Position numbers and translations under genes: made by a program. 64,000 nt of DNA from positions 124,001 through 188,000 of the forward strand of contig NZ_CACSIP010000067.1 of assembly GCF_902705885.1 (NCBI RefSeq), given 5' to 3'. Under the pieces are notes generated by a model. The model was not told the DNA's origin. It ran no database searches and saw only the letters and a program-made list of their open reading frames with translations. Positions 1 through 8,652 of the stretch are shown one piece after another; the stretch's first letter is position 1; each line of letters opens with the position of its first letter. This DNA comes from Mycolicibacterium austroafricanum. GTDB lineage: Bacteria; Actinomycetota; Actinomycetes; Mycobacteriales; Mycobacteriaceae.

Positions 1-204
1 TTGGGACGCCCCGAGCTGGCGCCCAATCCAGGTTCGCACCGGTACCTGACCATCTACGAGGTCGATCGCGACGGCAACCTGGTGTGCGCGGACCTCATCG
101 CCCAATCGCTGTCGGGAGCGATGGACCTGTCCGAATCATTCGACCTCACGACGGCGTCGATGGATTCCTGGCAGCCGATCGGCAGCGAGCACCGGCGAAC
201 CTGA
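1..204 (+). CDS. 3' end of an unidentified gene (partial)
   Basis: The frame is open from the first base of the window to a TGA at 202-204, so this is most likely the last ~67 codons of a gene starting outside. The fragment contains RYLTIYEVDRDG near residue 18. That segment resembles the C-terminal strand of small ferredoxin-like (dimeric alpha/beta barrel, EthD/DUF4286-type) proteins often found in catabolic clusters. No catalytic residues can be judged from so little sequence. The first codon is TTG, but a true start there is unlikely. Confidence 0.45.
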   Translation: MGRPELAPNPGSHRYLTIYEVDRDGNLVCADLIAQSLSGAMDLSESFDLTTASMDSWQPIGSEHRRT

Positions 205-462
205 GCGCCAATCCCTCAGCGGTGCAACCTATCCCCGGTGAACACGCTTGGCATGTCACGGCTACGTCGCCAACTACCCACGAATCGGCGCCGACTCGTA
301 ATCGACAAGGATTTCAGCGCTCGACGACCAGCCACAGAGGCGCCAAGGCCTGGCCGCCGCATCCCGTTTCCCCGATGTTTGTGCGCGAACGAGGCGACAA
401 CAACCCCGGCGACGCGGTCCCAGACGATCACGCCGGAGCGACCGCCGCCCGGGCGCCGTTCG

Positions 463-762
463 CTAGTCGCTTGCGGGCAACGGCTTGGCTTCTTTGAGGG
501 TCAATGGCGTGGCGCCGACGGACAGTGTGCCCGCCCCGGCCTTGGTGACCAGGACTTCAGAGCCCGCATCGTCGACGTACCTCTTGCCCATCACTACCCC
601 GCCACTCAGCGCCGGATCCAGGGCCAGCGCGGGGTCGGTGTCTGCGTCCAGCGCTACCATGGCGGCACCACCGCATCGCAGATCCGCCAGGCTGTCAGCG
701 GCCTTCACGACAATCACCTGGGTGTCGCATACCTGACTCTGGAGACGTGAACCTGATTTCAT
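463..762 (-). CDS. Small conserved protein downstream of an acyl-CoA synthetase
   Basis: A 99-residue protein with no membrane segment or signal peptide. Two cysteines stand out, in VCDTQVIVVKA (near residue 12) and RCGGAAMV (near residue 30). A glycine-rich C-terminal half carries GKRYVDDAGSEVLVTKAGAGTL. The pattern recalls small proteins encoded beside acyl-CoA synthetases in actinobacterial catabolic clusters, but I know no assigned function. The paired cysteines could bind metal or form a disulfide; that is inference. ATG at 762 is preceded by a purine-rich AAAGGACGG stretch. The gene lies 30 bp downstream of the acyl-CoA synthetase on the same strand, so the two are probably co-transcribed. 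Confidence 0.7.
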   Translation of the reverse strand: MKSGSRLQSQVCDTQVIVVKAADSLADLRCGGAAMVALDADTDPALALDPALSGGVVMGKRYVDDAGSEVLVTKAGAGTLSVGATPLTLKEAKPLPASD

Positions 763-792
763 GAAGATCCGTCCTTTCCCGTTCGGTGACTA

Positions 793-2286
793 CTAGGCGC
801 GTGCCAGTCGCAGCTGATCGACGATCACCCGCCGCAGGATCTTTCCGGTAGGCGTCGTGGGTAAATTGCCGACGAACACCACCCGGTCGGGAGTCCGTGA
901 ACCACGCAGTCGTGCCCTGACATACTGCCGGAGTTCCTCACCGTCAGGCGAGGCGCCTCCCTCGGGGACCACCACGGCGACGATGAGTTGACCCCATTCA
1001 GCGTCCTCGAGGCCAACCACAGCGACCTCGTGTACTGCGTCGTGCTCCACGAGCACGTCCTCGATCTCGGCAGGGGCGATGTTCTCGCCTCCGCGGATGA
1101 TGGTGTCGTCACTCCGGCCGCCGATGTACAGATACCCGTCCGCGTCCACGCTGGCGGTGTCGCGGGTGGCGAACCAGCCGTCGGCGTCGAGTACCGAGCC
1201 GATGCCGGTGTACCGGCCCGAAACCTGTTCTCCCCGAACGAACAGCTCACCAACCTCGTCGGGCCCGAGCACCTTGCCGTCATCGCCGCGGATCTCTATC
1301 TCGACGCCGGGCACGGGCCGGCCGACGGAGCCCAGCCGGCGGGCGATGTCCGGGTCCGAGGCCTCGAAGGCCGCCACGTGGTCCTCCGGCGTCAGCACCG
1401 AGATCGTCGAGCTCGTCTCGGTCAGCCCGTAGGCGTTGACGAATCCGACGCCCGGCAACATGTCCATAGACTTCCGAACCAGTGGCAACGGAACTTTGGA
1501 TCCGCCGTAGGCGAGGTTCTTCAGCGTGGGCAGCGCAATCGGTTCGCGTTCCAGCTCGGAGACGATGCGATCGAGCATCGTCGGAACCACGGTTGCGGTG
1601 GTGATGCCCTCCTCGGCCACCAGCCGGATCCATTCGCGAGCGTCGAAATGCCGCAGATACACCGTCTTGCGACCCGCGTAGAGGTTCGACAGCGCCGCTC
1701 CCACACCCGCGATGTGATACGGCGGCACGCATACCAAAGCGGCATCGTCCGGTGCGGCCGCTCCGAAATCCACGGTGCCCATCACATAGCTGGTCAAGTT
1801 GTTGTGCGTGAGTTCCACAGCTTTCGGCTGCGCGCTGGTCCCGGAGGTGAAGAGCACGACCCCAACCCCGTCGGGGTCAGCGAACTCGTTGAAAGGAGCC
1901 GAAGCACCTGCGGCTGCGAGGAACTCGGTGGACTCGACGACCCGCCAGCCGGAGCCTGCTACGACGTCGGCGTACTCCGCGTCGGCGACGATGACCGGTT
2001 GCGGTAGCCGATCGATCAACTCGTGCAGACCACTTCTGCTCAAACGGTAGTTCAACGGACAGAACGGCAGCGCCGCGCGAGCGGCGCTGAACAGCAGCAA
2101 CGGCAGCATTGCGCCACCGGTGCCCACATAGACGACGGTCTGCGCACCCGCTGCCGACACCACGCCTGCCCCACCGTCGGCGAGCACACTCAGTTCTCCC
2201 GCGGTGAACCGCACTTCGTCGGACACCACGGCCGGACGGTCCGGCTCGGCTGACGCGGCCATTTCCAGCAGTAGAGCTATGCTCAT
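793..2286 (-). CDS. Acyl-CoA synthetase (ANL superfamily, AMP-forming)
   Basis: About 497 residues. ANL adenylating enzymes activate a carboxylic acid as acyl-AMP and then transfer it to CoA. The P-loop-like A3 motif LFTSGTSAQPKAVELTHNN lies near residue 150. The A5 region reads NAYGLTETSS, and the A7/A8 region (GWFATRDTAS, then the hinge GRSDDTIIRGGENIAPAEIE) is intact. The C-terminal lysine motif TPTGKILRR is present, so the enzyme looks complete. ATG at 2286 gives the usual N-terminus (MSIALLLEMAAS); an in-frame GTG at 2304 would add six residues. It heads a two-gene unit with the small protein at 463-762. The substrate is unknown; the surrounding P450s and SDRs suggest a cyclic or branched acid. 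Confidence 0.92.
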   Translation of the reverse strand: MSIALLLEMAASAEPDRPAVVSDEVRFTAGELSVLADGGAGVVSAAGAQTVVYVGTGGAMLPLLLFSAARAALPFCPLNYRLSRSGLHELIDRLPQPVIVADAEYADVVAGSGWRVVESTEFLAAAGASAPFNEFADPDGVGVVLFTSGTSAQPKAVELTHNNLTSYVMGTVDFGAAAPDDAALVCVPPYHIAGVGAALSNLYAGRKTVYLRHFDAREWIRLVAEEGITTATVVPTMLDRIVSELEREPIALPTLKNLAYGGSKVPLPLVRKSMDMLPGVGFVNAYGLTETSSTISVLTPEDHVAAFEASDPDIARRLGSVGRPVPGVEIEIRGDDGKVLGPDEVGELFVRGEQVSGRYTGIGSVLDADGWFATRDTASVDADGYLYIGGRSDDTIIRGGENIAPAEIEDVLVEHDAVHEVAVVGLEDAEWGQLIVAVVVPEGGASPDGEELRQYVRARLRGSRTPDRVVFVGNLPTTPTGKILRRVIVDQLRLARA

Positions 2287-2444
2287 CGCAGACCCGCTTC
2301 GCACTGTGCCGCAACTGCCAACAGCCGGCGATTATGGACATTCTCAGAAAAGAAAGCGATCATTGACACTATGTTCTCATATCGCACGCGTCCATCGAAA
2401 CCCCTGGTCCAGGGATGCCCGGCACGGGCCACCACTTTCGCGCC

Positions 2445-3011
2445 GTGAGTCCGGCGACTACACCTGCAGGAGAGTTGCAGGCATTTCCCGCCATCCCTGC
2501 GCCCAGAACGCGAGCGACCCGCTACACCATGTTGGTGCTCGCCGTTGACGAAGCCGATGCTGTCGGGGCGGCGGGCGGGCTGTTGTTCGACCGGGCGAAC
2601 ATAGGGTGGGTGATCGACGTTCGAACAGCGTTGCGCGCCGGTGAAACTCCCTTCCGAATCCTCGGCGTTCCCGTCGGCGCCCTCGCCGAACCACTGCAGG
2701 CGCCCGAGCAGTGGCCCGACACCCTCGTCGTATCGGGAGAACTTCACGCCCGCGATACGGCGGTGCGCAAGCTCTTCTCCGAGGCCGCCGGGCGCCCCGA
2801 TACCGAAGTCGCCATGTGGGGCGGGGCGTGGCCACGTGACACAGAGCGAGGCGACGTGTGCGTCGAGCATCGTCTCAGCTGTGCCGCAATCGCGTTCAAG
2901 TCTCATGCGATGGTCGCCGCAGGCCTGCCGTCCCACGTCGGCGTCACAGAGCAATTTCGAAGCGGCCGGGGCCGCTTAGGCATCGCGGCAGCGGTGAACG
3001 CGGCCGACTAG
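2445..3011 (+). CDS. Conserved actinobacterial protein of unknown function
   Basis: About 188 residues from GTG 2445. ATG at 2415 and ATG at 2529 are alternatives, and no ribosome binding site decides between them. The core has YTMLVLAVDEADAVGAAGG, LLFDRANIGW, WPDTLVVSGEL, EVAMWGGAW and RLSCAAIAFKSHA, which look like genuine coding sequence; the reverse-strand frame over the same bases is arginine-rich and looks like a shadow. The pattern is familiar from mycobacterial hypothetical proteins, but I cannot give a function. It has no signal peptide or membrane helix. It stands alone on the plus strand between two minus-strand units and overlaps the P450 stop by 4 bp, convergently. Confidence 0.62.
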   Translation: MSPATTPAGELQAFPAIPAPRTRATRYTMLVLAVDEADAVGAAGGLLFDRANIGWVIDVRTALRAGETPFRILGVPVGALAEPLQAPEQWPDTLVVSGELHARDTAVRKLFSEAAGRPDTEVAMWGGAWPRDTERGDVCVEHRLSCAAIAFKSHAMVAAGLPSHVGVTEQFRSGRGRLGIAAAVNAAD

Positions 3012-4237
3012 CCCACCCTGCGGACCGGCACGTTCGACCAGCCTGCCACGTTCGACATCGCCACCCGCTTCAGGCCACTTCGGTCGACCTCGTACTCGGG
3101 CAGAATGTCCAACAGGGCATTCAAGGCGATGCGGCTCTCCATCCGCGCCAGCGCGGCGCCGAGACAACTGTGCACGCCGTACCCGAACGCCAGATTGAAG
3201 CCCATCTTGCGCTCTCGGTCGATGTCCAGCCGATCCGGATCGGGAAACATCCGCTCGTCGCGGGTCGCGGACGCGGTCAGCAGCAGCACAACGCTTCCTG
3301 CGGGGATCGTGGTGCCGTGTAGCGTGACGTCGCGTGTTGTGGTGCGGACTTGGTATTGGGAGGGCGCCTCGTAGCGCAGCAGTTCCTCGATGGCAGCCGG
3401 GATCCTGCTGCGATCCTGCCGCAGGCTCTGCCACTGATCCGGGAAATCGGCGAATGCCACAATCGCATTGCCGATCAACTTCGTCACCGTTTCGGCACCC
3501 GCTCCACCGAGAAGCGTCGCAAAGCCGGCGATGTCGACGTCGGTCAGCTTTTCGACCTGGCCGTCACGTTCGATCTCCGTCTCGATGAGCCGGCTGATCA
3601 TGTCGTCCTCCGGCTTTTCGCGACGTTGCTGGATCAGCTTGTAGTAGTAGACGCCGGTGTTCATCGAGGCCTCGAAACCTTCACGTGGAACCGCGATTTC
3701 ACCAGGACGGCGTTCGAGCAACAGATCCAGCCAGAGGCGGATCTGGTGGCGGTCCTCCTTCGGCACACCCAGCATCGTGGTGATCACCTCATTCGGAAAG
3801 AGCGCCGAGAAATCGGCGACCACGTCGAATGAGGTCGGATCGAGCGCCTCGATGCGCTCGTAGACCTTCTCGCGCACCATGTCCTCGAGGGACGCGATCG
3901 CCCGCGGGGTGAAGACGCTGCTGACCAACTTGCGCATCTGCTGATGCTCAGGTGGGTCCATCGAGATGATCACCTTTGGTGGCGGGATGGCGTCGTCGTG
4001 GGCCTTGACGATGTCGAGGGTGGCACCGTTGGCCGAGGAGTACGTCTCGTGATCCTTGGTGGCGGGAGCGACGTCTTCGTAGCGAGACAGTGCCCAGAAG
4101 TCCCACTTCGCGTTGTAGTAGACCGGTTGCTCATCGCGCAACCGTCGAAAGGTCGCGTACGCGCCGGCGAAGAACTCCTCCGAAAACGGGTCGAACTCGA
4201 GCGGCGATCCCGTGATCACGGGCTGGTCGACGCTCAC
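3008..4237 (-). CDS. Cytochrome P450
   Basis: A 409-residue soluble bacterial P450, a haem-thiolate monooxygenase that inserts one oxygen atom into a substrate using electrons from a redox partner. The haem-binding loop FGYGVHSCLGAALAR is near residue 345. The ExxR motif (EELLR with a downstream R) and an I-helix reading LLGGAGAETVTKL are visible; the acidic/Thr pair appears as ET. The GTG start at 4237 overlaps the TGA of the CoA-transferase in a GTGA junction, so the two are translationally coupled. No ferredoxin or ferredoxin reductase lies next to it. It probably hydroxylates an intermediate of the local pathway; the substrate is unknown. Confidence 0.95.
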   Translation of the reverse strand: MSVDQPVITGSPLEFDPFSEEFFAGAYATFRRLRDEQPVYYNAKWDFWALSRYEDVAPATKDHETYSSANGATLDIVKAHDDAIPPPKVIISMDPPEHQQMRKLVSSVFTPRAIASLEDMVREKVYERIEALDPTSFDVVADFSALFPNEVITTMLGVPKEDRHQIRLWLDLLLERRPGEIAVPREGFEASMNTGVYYYKLIQQRREKPEDDMISRLIETEIERDGQVEKLTDVDIAGFATLLGGAGAETVTKLIGNAIVAFADFPDQWQSLRQDRSRIPAAIEELLRYEAPSQYQVRTTTRDVTLHGTTIPAGSVVLLLTASATRDERMFPDPDRLDIDRERKMGFNLAFGYGVHSCLGAALARMESRIALNALLDILPEYEVDRSGLKRVAMSNVAGWSNVPVRRVG

Positions 4238-5481
4238 AAGATAGCTCCCGATTCCTTGTACTGCTCAATCGCGTCCCAGCTGATGCCGGCGTCCATCAGC
4301 ACCTCCTCGGTGTGTTGTCCGTGTTCGGGCGCTCCCGGCGGGACAACTGGCTGCTCGTCGAATTGAACCGGGTTCGTCGGCAGGGCATACGGGGCGCCGT
4401 TCGTCGTGGTGGTGTGGGCGATGTAGCCGTTGGCAGTGACGGCGGCGTCGTCGCAGAGTTCGCCCGGCGTCTGGACGATCGACCAGGCACCCGACAACCC
4501 CGCCAAGGCGTCGCGCCATTCGGCTACCGTTCGCTGGGCGAACACGTCGTCGAGGATCGCGATCAGCTCGACTCGGTTCTGGTACCGCGCTGCAGGCTCG
4601 GCGAACCGCGGATCGTCGATGAGCTCGGCGAGACCGAGCGTGCGCATCGCTTCCGGGTAGAACTTGTCCAACTGCAACATCATCAACTGCACGTAGCGGC
4701 CGTCTTTTGTGCGATACGTCCCGACCAACGGATTGGGCGCGTCAGCGTGCCCGTACTTGGGAATCGCGCCGCCGCCGTGGATCTGGCTGACCGCGACGTC
4801 CGGGCTCAGATTCCAGGCCGCCAGGCCCAGCAGCGATACGTCGACCACTGAACCCTCCCCTGTCGTGGCCTTCTTGTAGAGGGCTGCGGCAATGCCCCCT
4901 GCGATCGTCATCCCGCCGAGAAGATCACCGAAGGCCGGCCTGGAGCGCACCAGCTCGTCCCGTTCCTCGGTGAGCACTGAGGCGATCCCACCCCGCGCCC
5001 AGTAGGACACGCCGTCGTAGCCCGCCTTGTCGGCGTCGGGGCCTTTCGGTCCGTGGCCCGACCCGCGGACATAAACGACGCTCGGGTTCACCGCGCGGAT
5101 GTCATCGACATCGATGCCCATCTTCTTGCGTCGGTGGGGTAGATAACTGGTCAAGAACACGTCGCAGCTCTTCGCGAGCTCGCGGACGACCTCCTGCCCG
5201 CCCGGGGTACTGAGGTCGACGCCGATCGATTTCTTGCCCCGATTCGGGATTTCGATCATGTAGTTGACCGCATCGCCGCCCTGGTCCACGATGCCCATCG
5301 TGACCAGGCCGCGCTGCGGATCTCCGCCGTCGCGCGGTTCGACCTTGATGACCTCGGCCCCCCACTCGGCGAGCACGGCCCCTGCCGACGGCACGAACGT
5401 CCAGGCGGCAACTTCGAGCACTCGTACTCCGTTGAGTACCTTGTCTGTGGAAATGATGTCCTCCAATAGATCGATGGTCAT
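4234..5481 (-). CDS. CaiB/BaiF (family III) CoA-transferase
   Basis: About 415 residues. Family III CoA-transferases move CoA between acyl groups through an aspartyl-CoA adduct. The N-terminal signature LNGVRVLEVAAW...AEWGAEVIKVEP and the LTSYLPHRRKKMG segment are typical. The aspartate of KAGYDGVSYWARGG is the expected nucleophile position. The frame extends upstream to 5580, but that would overlap the neighbouring NTF2-like gene. ATG at 5481 (MTIDLLEDI) leaves a 35-bp gap and fits the family, so I chose it. The gene overlaps the P450 start by 4 bp. Role inferred: activating or recycling a CoA thioester in the same pathway as the flanking acyl-CoA synthetases. Confidence 0.92.
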   Translation of the reverse strand: MTIDLLEDIISTDKVLNGVRVLEVAAWTFVPSAGAVLAEWGAEVIKVEPRDGGDPQRGLVTMGIVDQGGDAVNYMIEIPNRGKKSIGVDLSTPGGQEVVRELAKSCDVFLTSYLPHRRKKMGIDVDDIRAVNPSVVYVRGSGHGPKGPDADKAGYDGVSYWARGGIASVLTEERDELVRSRPAFGDLLGGMTIAGGIAAALYKKATTGEGSVVDVSLLGLAAWNLSPDVAVSQIHGGGAIPKYGHADAPNPLVGTYRTKDGRYVQLMMLQLDKFYPEAMRTLGLAELIDDPRFAEPAARYQNRVELIAILDDVFAQRTVAEWRDALAGLSGAWSIVQTPGELCDDAAVTANGYIAHTTTTNGAPYALPTNPVQFDEQPVVPPGAPEHGQHTEEVLMDAGISWDAIEQYKESGAIL

Positions 5482-5516
5482 CACGACTTGCGCCGCGGTG
5501 TTCTGATCGGCACCGG

Positions 5517-6083
5517 TCACGGTCGCGCGGATAGCCGCCCGGGCAATGCTGGATCCCCTTCCTCCCAGAAGCGCCGCCACGACTCCATCCGCTGCGGCAT
5601 CGCCGCGCGAAGATCGACATCGGTGGGCCAGCGGATGAAATCAGGGCCTGGCCGTTCGGTCACATCAACCGAATACCACGGGTGTTCGCGGCGCCGCACG
5701 AAATACCACCTGCCGTCGCGACGCTGGTAGACGTCCTCGTAACGCATCGCGATGACATACCAACCCGTACCGTCCTCGTGCTCTGCCCGGCAGTAGACGG
5801 ACCCGGTGGCGTGGTCGGCATCGACCAACTCGAACTGATGCCCGCAGACCAGGTGAATGCTGCGGTAGAAGCGCCGGAGCACTCCGTCGTACCACTGCTT
5901 CAACGCGTTCCTGCCCCGACCCTCCGACCCCGCCTCGACATCCTCGACGAACAGCCCGACCAACGCATCGAGATCGCGAGCATCCAGCGCCATCGCGTAC
6001 CGACTCGGCAGTTGGCTCAGCTCCAGCTGAGATTCGATGCGCTCCAGCCGCCGCGTCAGAGCCGCACTCGCCGCAGAGTCCAC
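5517..6083 (-). CDS. NTF2-like (SnoaL_4-type) protein
   Basis: About 188 residues from GTG 6083. The sequence has the SnoaL-like cone-fold pattern: an N-terminal helix (RRLERIESQLELSQLPSRYAMALDARDLDALVGLF), then ALKQWYDGVLRRFYRSIHLVCGH, then strands ending WYVIAMRYEDVYQRRDGRWYFVRRRE. Enzymes of this fold include ketosteroid isomerases, dehydratases and scytalone-dehydratase-like proteins. The family is often encoded with P450s and SDRs in catabolic clusters. The frame extends to 6506 but would then run through the divergent promoter. Transcription is divergent from the acyl-CoA synthetase at 6153, with a 20-bp perfect palindrome between them. It probably leads the minus-strand unit 6083-3008. 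Confidence 0.85.
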   Translation of the reverse strand: MDSAASAALTRRLERIESQLELSQLPSRYAMALDARDLDALVGLFVEDVEAGSEGRGRNALKQWYDGVLRRFYRSIHLVCGHQFELVDADHATGSVYCRAEHEDGTGWYVIAMRYEDVYQRRDGRWYFVRRREHPWYSVDVTERPGPDFIRWPTDVDLRAAMPQRMESWRRFWEEGDPALPGRLSARP

Positions 6084-6112
6084 GCGAACAGTGTAAAGGT
6101 CGTTCGCACCTA

Positions 6113-6132
6113 ACGAGAACAGCAGTTCTCGT
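6113..6132. promoter_or_regulatory. Perfect 20-bp palindrome, candidate operator
   Basis: ACGAGAAC at 6113-6120 and GTTCTCGT at 6125-6132 are exact inverted copies around AGCA. The site sits between divergent starts at 6083 (minus) and 6153 (plus). It covers the -35 region expected for a plus-strand -10 box TACAGT at 6139-6144. A dimeric repressor, for example of the TetR family, could shut both promoters from here. A degenerate copy with the same 4-bp spacing lies at 16213-16228. Confidence 0.6.
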
Positions 6133-6138
6133 ATTCGG

Positions 6139-6144
6139 TACAGT
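6139..6144 (+). promoter_or_regulatory. -10 box (TACAGT), probably leaderless mRNA
   Basis: TACAGT matches the mycobacterial TANNNT -10 pattern and ends 8 nt before the ATG at 6153. Transcription would therefore begin within a base or two of the start codon. No Shine-Dalgarno sequence is visible. Confidence 0.45.
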
Positions 6145-6152
6145 GAGTGCTC

Positions 6153-7760
6153 ATGCCGTTCCCGTCCATCACACCGACCGTTCCCGCCCTGTTGCGGTCG
6201 AGCGCAGCGCGCTTCGGCGACAAGACGTTCCTGATCGCTGCGGGCGACGAACTCAGCTATGCCGACCTCGACCAGCGCTCGACTCAGCTGGCGACCGCTC
6301 TGCTGTCGATGGGTGTGGGCAAGGGCGACCACGTCGGGATCCTGATGCCGAACAGCATCGACTGGGCGGTGGCCTGGTTCGCCGCTACCCGTATCGGTGC
6401 TGTCGCGGTTCCGCTGAACACCTTCTACAAGGCATCGGAGCTCGCGTGGACGACCCGCCATGCCGACCTCCGGGTCATTCTCGCGTGGTCGGAGTTCCGG
6501 AATCAAGACTTCGTCGGACTGCTCGAGGAGGCCCTGCCCGGCCTGGCCGAGCAGCGCGATCCGGGACGACTCACCGTCAGGTCGGCGCCCTACCTACGGA
6601 CCGTCGCGGTGTGGGGCGAATGCGACCGCCCGTGGCGCACCGCGGTCGTCGATGAACCATCGCCTATCGACGCGGAGTTCCTCGTCGCCGTCGAATCGTG
6701 CGTGACACCGGCCGACGACGCGGTCATCATCTACACCTCGGGCAGCACCGGCAACCCGAAGGCCCCGGTACACAGCCAGGGTGCGCTGGTCCGCCACACC
6801 TACAACCTCACTGCGCAATACGGCGTCACAGAGGACACCGTGATGTTCACGGCCATGCCGTTCTTCTGGGTGGGTGGGCTCATCACCGGATTACACGCGG
6901 TGATCCATCACGGGGCCACTTTGGTCACGCAGCCGTCGTTCGATCCTGCCGAAGCACTCAAGTTGATCGAGAAGTATCGCGCCACGATCACTCTCGGTTG
7001 GCCCCAGCAGGGCAAGACGCTGGCCGAGCATCCCGAGTTCGGCAGCCGGGATCTGACCTCGGTTCAACGAACCAGTATGCCTGCGATGGTTCCTGCAGAT
7101 CGACGACCCAAGGGCCCCAACGCCCTGGGCATGACCGAGCTGTGCGGTAACCACATCGGGGTCGATCCGTACATCGCACAGCCTGCCGAACGCTCAGAGA
7201 CCGGTGGCTACTCGATCGAGGGTCTCGAGCACGTCATTGTCGATCCCGACACCGGGCAGCCGGTGCCCGTGGGCACCGAGGGCGAGATCTGGGTGCGCGG
7301 TTACTCCTTGATGCAGCGGCTGTACAAGCGCGAGCGTGAGGACGTCTTCACCCCCGACGGCTATTACCGCACCGGCGACTGCGGTGTGCAGTACGACGAC
7401 GGATGGATCAGGTTCACCGGCCGGCTCGGAGACCTGATCAAGACCGGCGGAGGCACCAACGTCACTCCGTCCGAAGTCGAACTCGCACTGAGCAATTGCG
7501 ACGGTGTTCTCGAGGCCTACGTGGTCGGTGTCGAGGACGGCGACAACGGCACCGTGGTCGGCGCCGCGGTGGTCCCTCGCGGCGAGGCTGCACTCGACGG
7601 CGACGAACTGCGCAAGCAGGTCCGAGGACGGCTGTCTGCGTACAAGGTGCCCAAATTCATCTGGATCACGGCCAAGCAGGATCTGCCGTTCACCGCGTCG
7701 GGCAAAGTCAAGAAATCCGATCTCGCCGACCAGCTCAGCAGGCTGCTCGTGCGCCGCTAA
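6153..7760 (+). CDS. Acyl-CoA synthetase (ANL superfamily)
   Basis: 535 residues, the second AMP-forming acyl-CoA synthetase here and not closely similar to the first. Motif A3 reads VIIYTSGSTGNPKAPVHSQG near residue 195, with the usual PKG changed to PKA. A5 appears as NALGMTELCGNH, A7 as GYYRTGDCG, the hinge as GRLGDLIKTGGGTNVTPSEVE, and the catalytic C-terminal lysine as TASGKVKKSDL. The enzyme therefore looks active. ATG 6153 gives MPFPSITPTVPALL; a GTG two codons earlier is less likely. It begins a plus-strand unit with an SDR and a diaminopentanoate-dehydrogenase-like gene (6153-9738). It probably activates a pathway acid to its CoA ester. Confidence 0.93.
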   Translation: MPFPSITPTVPALLRSSAARFGDKTFLIAAGDELSYADLDQRSTQLATALLSMGVGKGDHVGILMPNSIDWAVAWFAATRIGAVAVPLNTFYKASELAWTTRHADLRVILAWSEFRNQDFVGLLEEALPGLAEQRDPGRLTVRSAPYLRTVAVWGECDRPWRTAVVDEPSPIDAEFLVAVESCVTPADDAVIIYTSGSTGNPKAPVHSQGALVRHTYNLTAQYGVTEDTVMFTAMPFFWVGGLITGLHAVIHHGATLVTQPSFDPAEALKLIEKYRATITLGWPQQGKTLAEHPEFGSRDLTSVQRTSMPAMVPADRRPKGPNALGMTELCGNHIGVDPYIAQPAERSETGGYSIEGLEHVIVDPDTGQPVPVGTEGEIWVRGYSLMQRLYKREREDVFTPDGYYRTGDCGVQYDDGWIRFTGRLGDLIKTGGGTNVTPSEVELALSNCDGVLEAYVVGVEDGDNGTVVGAAVVPRGEAALDGDELRKQVRGRLSAYKVPKFIWITAKQDLPFTASGKVKKSDLADQLSRLLVRR

Positions 7761-7847
7761 TCCTAATTCTTGATTACCGCATATCGGTGTTCTCGATGAG
7801 TTAGATTGGCGAAGCAAATCGCAGGCATACCGCCAGAGGGGCTTTCC

Positions 7848-8636
7848 GTGGCGTTGGAGCAGTTTCGGCTCGACGATCAGGTCGCGATCGTGACGGGTGC
7901 GGGCCGCGGCGTGGGTGAGGGCATCGCCAAGGTGCTCGCCGAGGCCGGCGCGACGGTCGTGGGTACCGCCCGAACGTCGTCCGAAGTGGATCAGACGATC
8001 AAGGACATCGAGGGAGCGGGAGGCAAGGGCCTGGCGATCACCGCCGACGCGCTCGTCCGAGAGGACAGCGAGCGGGTGGTCCGCACCGCGGTCGACGAGT
8101 TCGGCCGCATCGACATCCTCATCAACAACGTCGGGTTTGCCACCTACGGACCCTTTCTGGACCTGACCGACGACAACCTGCGAAACACGTTCGACTACTG
8201 TGTCACCTCGGCGTTCATCATGAGCCAGCTCGCCGTTCCGCAGATGTTGAAGGTGGGCCGAGGCTCGATCGTCAACATCTCCTCTGGCGCCGGCCGGTTC
8301 GGCATCCGCGGTCTGCTGCCCTACTCTGTGGCCAAAGGCGGACTCGAAGCACTGACCCGGGCATTGGCCCAGGAACTCGCACCCAAGATTCGGGTCAACG
8401 CCATCGCACTCGGTGCGTTCAGAACCACCGGGCTGCAGTCCAGCTTCGACCTCATGCCTGGGTCCGAGGAACAGTTGAAGGCGCGCACGCCGCTGCACCG
8501 TATCGGCGATGTCGCTGACCTCGGTCGCCTCGCCCTCTATCTGTCGACACGCGATTGTTACGCAACCAGTTCGATTTTCGTCGTCGACGGGGGGCTGCAA
8601 GGCCCCAACTCCGAACTCCCGATTCCCGATCTGTGA
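7848..8636 (+). CDS. Short-chain dehydrogenase/reductase (SDR)
   Basis: 262 residues of classical SDR. The nucleotide-binding motif TGAGRGVGEG lies near residue 14. NNVG replaces the usual NNAG, and the catalytic Ser (SSGAGRFG), Tyr and Lys (YSVAK) are in order. The C-terminus ends IFVVDGGLQGPN. GTG at 7848 is chosen because AGAGGGG at 7835-7841 sits 6 nt upstream; the frame is open further back to a TTG at 7806. Downstream, an AGGAG-led gene for a DapB-fold dehydrogenase follows after 16 bp, so the two are probably co-translated. Expected activity is NAD(P)-dependent alcohol oxidation or ketone reduction on a pathway intermediate. Confidence 0.92.
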   Translation: MALEQFRLDDQVAIVTGAGRGVGEGIAKVLAEAGATVVGTARTSSEVDQTIKDIEGAGGKGLAITADALVREDSERVVRTAVDEFGRIDILINNVGFATYGPFLDLTDDNLRNTFDYCVTSAFIMSQLAVPQMLKVGRGSIVNISSGAGRFGIRGLLPYSVAKGGLEALTRALAQELAPKIRVNAIALGAFRTTGLQSSFDLMPGSEEQLKARTPLHRIGDVADLGRLALYLSTRDCYATSSIFVVDGGLQGPNSELPIPDL

Positions 8637-8652
8637 CAGCAGGAGCGAACCC

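Noticed and set aside
2283..2954. 223-codon frame on the minus strand opposite the conserved protein at 2445-3011
   Set aside because: The plus-strand frame has a protein-like composition familiar from mycobacteria, while this one is irregular and runs into the acyl-CoA synthetase promoter.
6113..6132. KstR (cholesterol regulon) operator
   Set aside because: KstR sites have AGAAC and GTTCT separated by 2 bp; here the spacing is 4 bp, and no matching site was seen elsewhere in the window.
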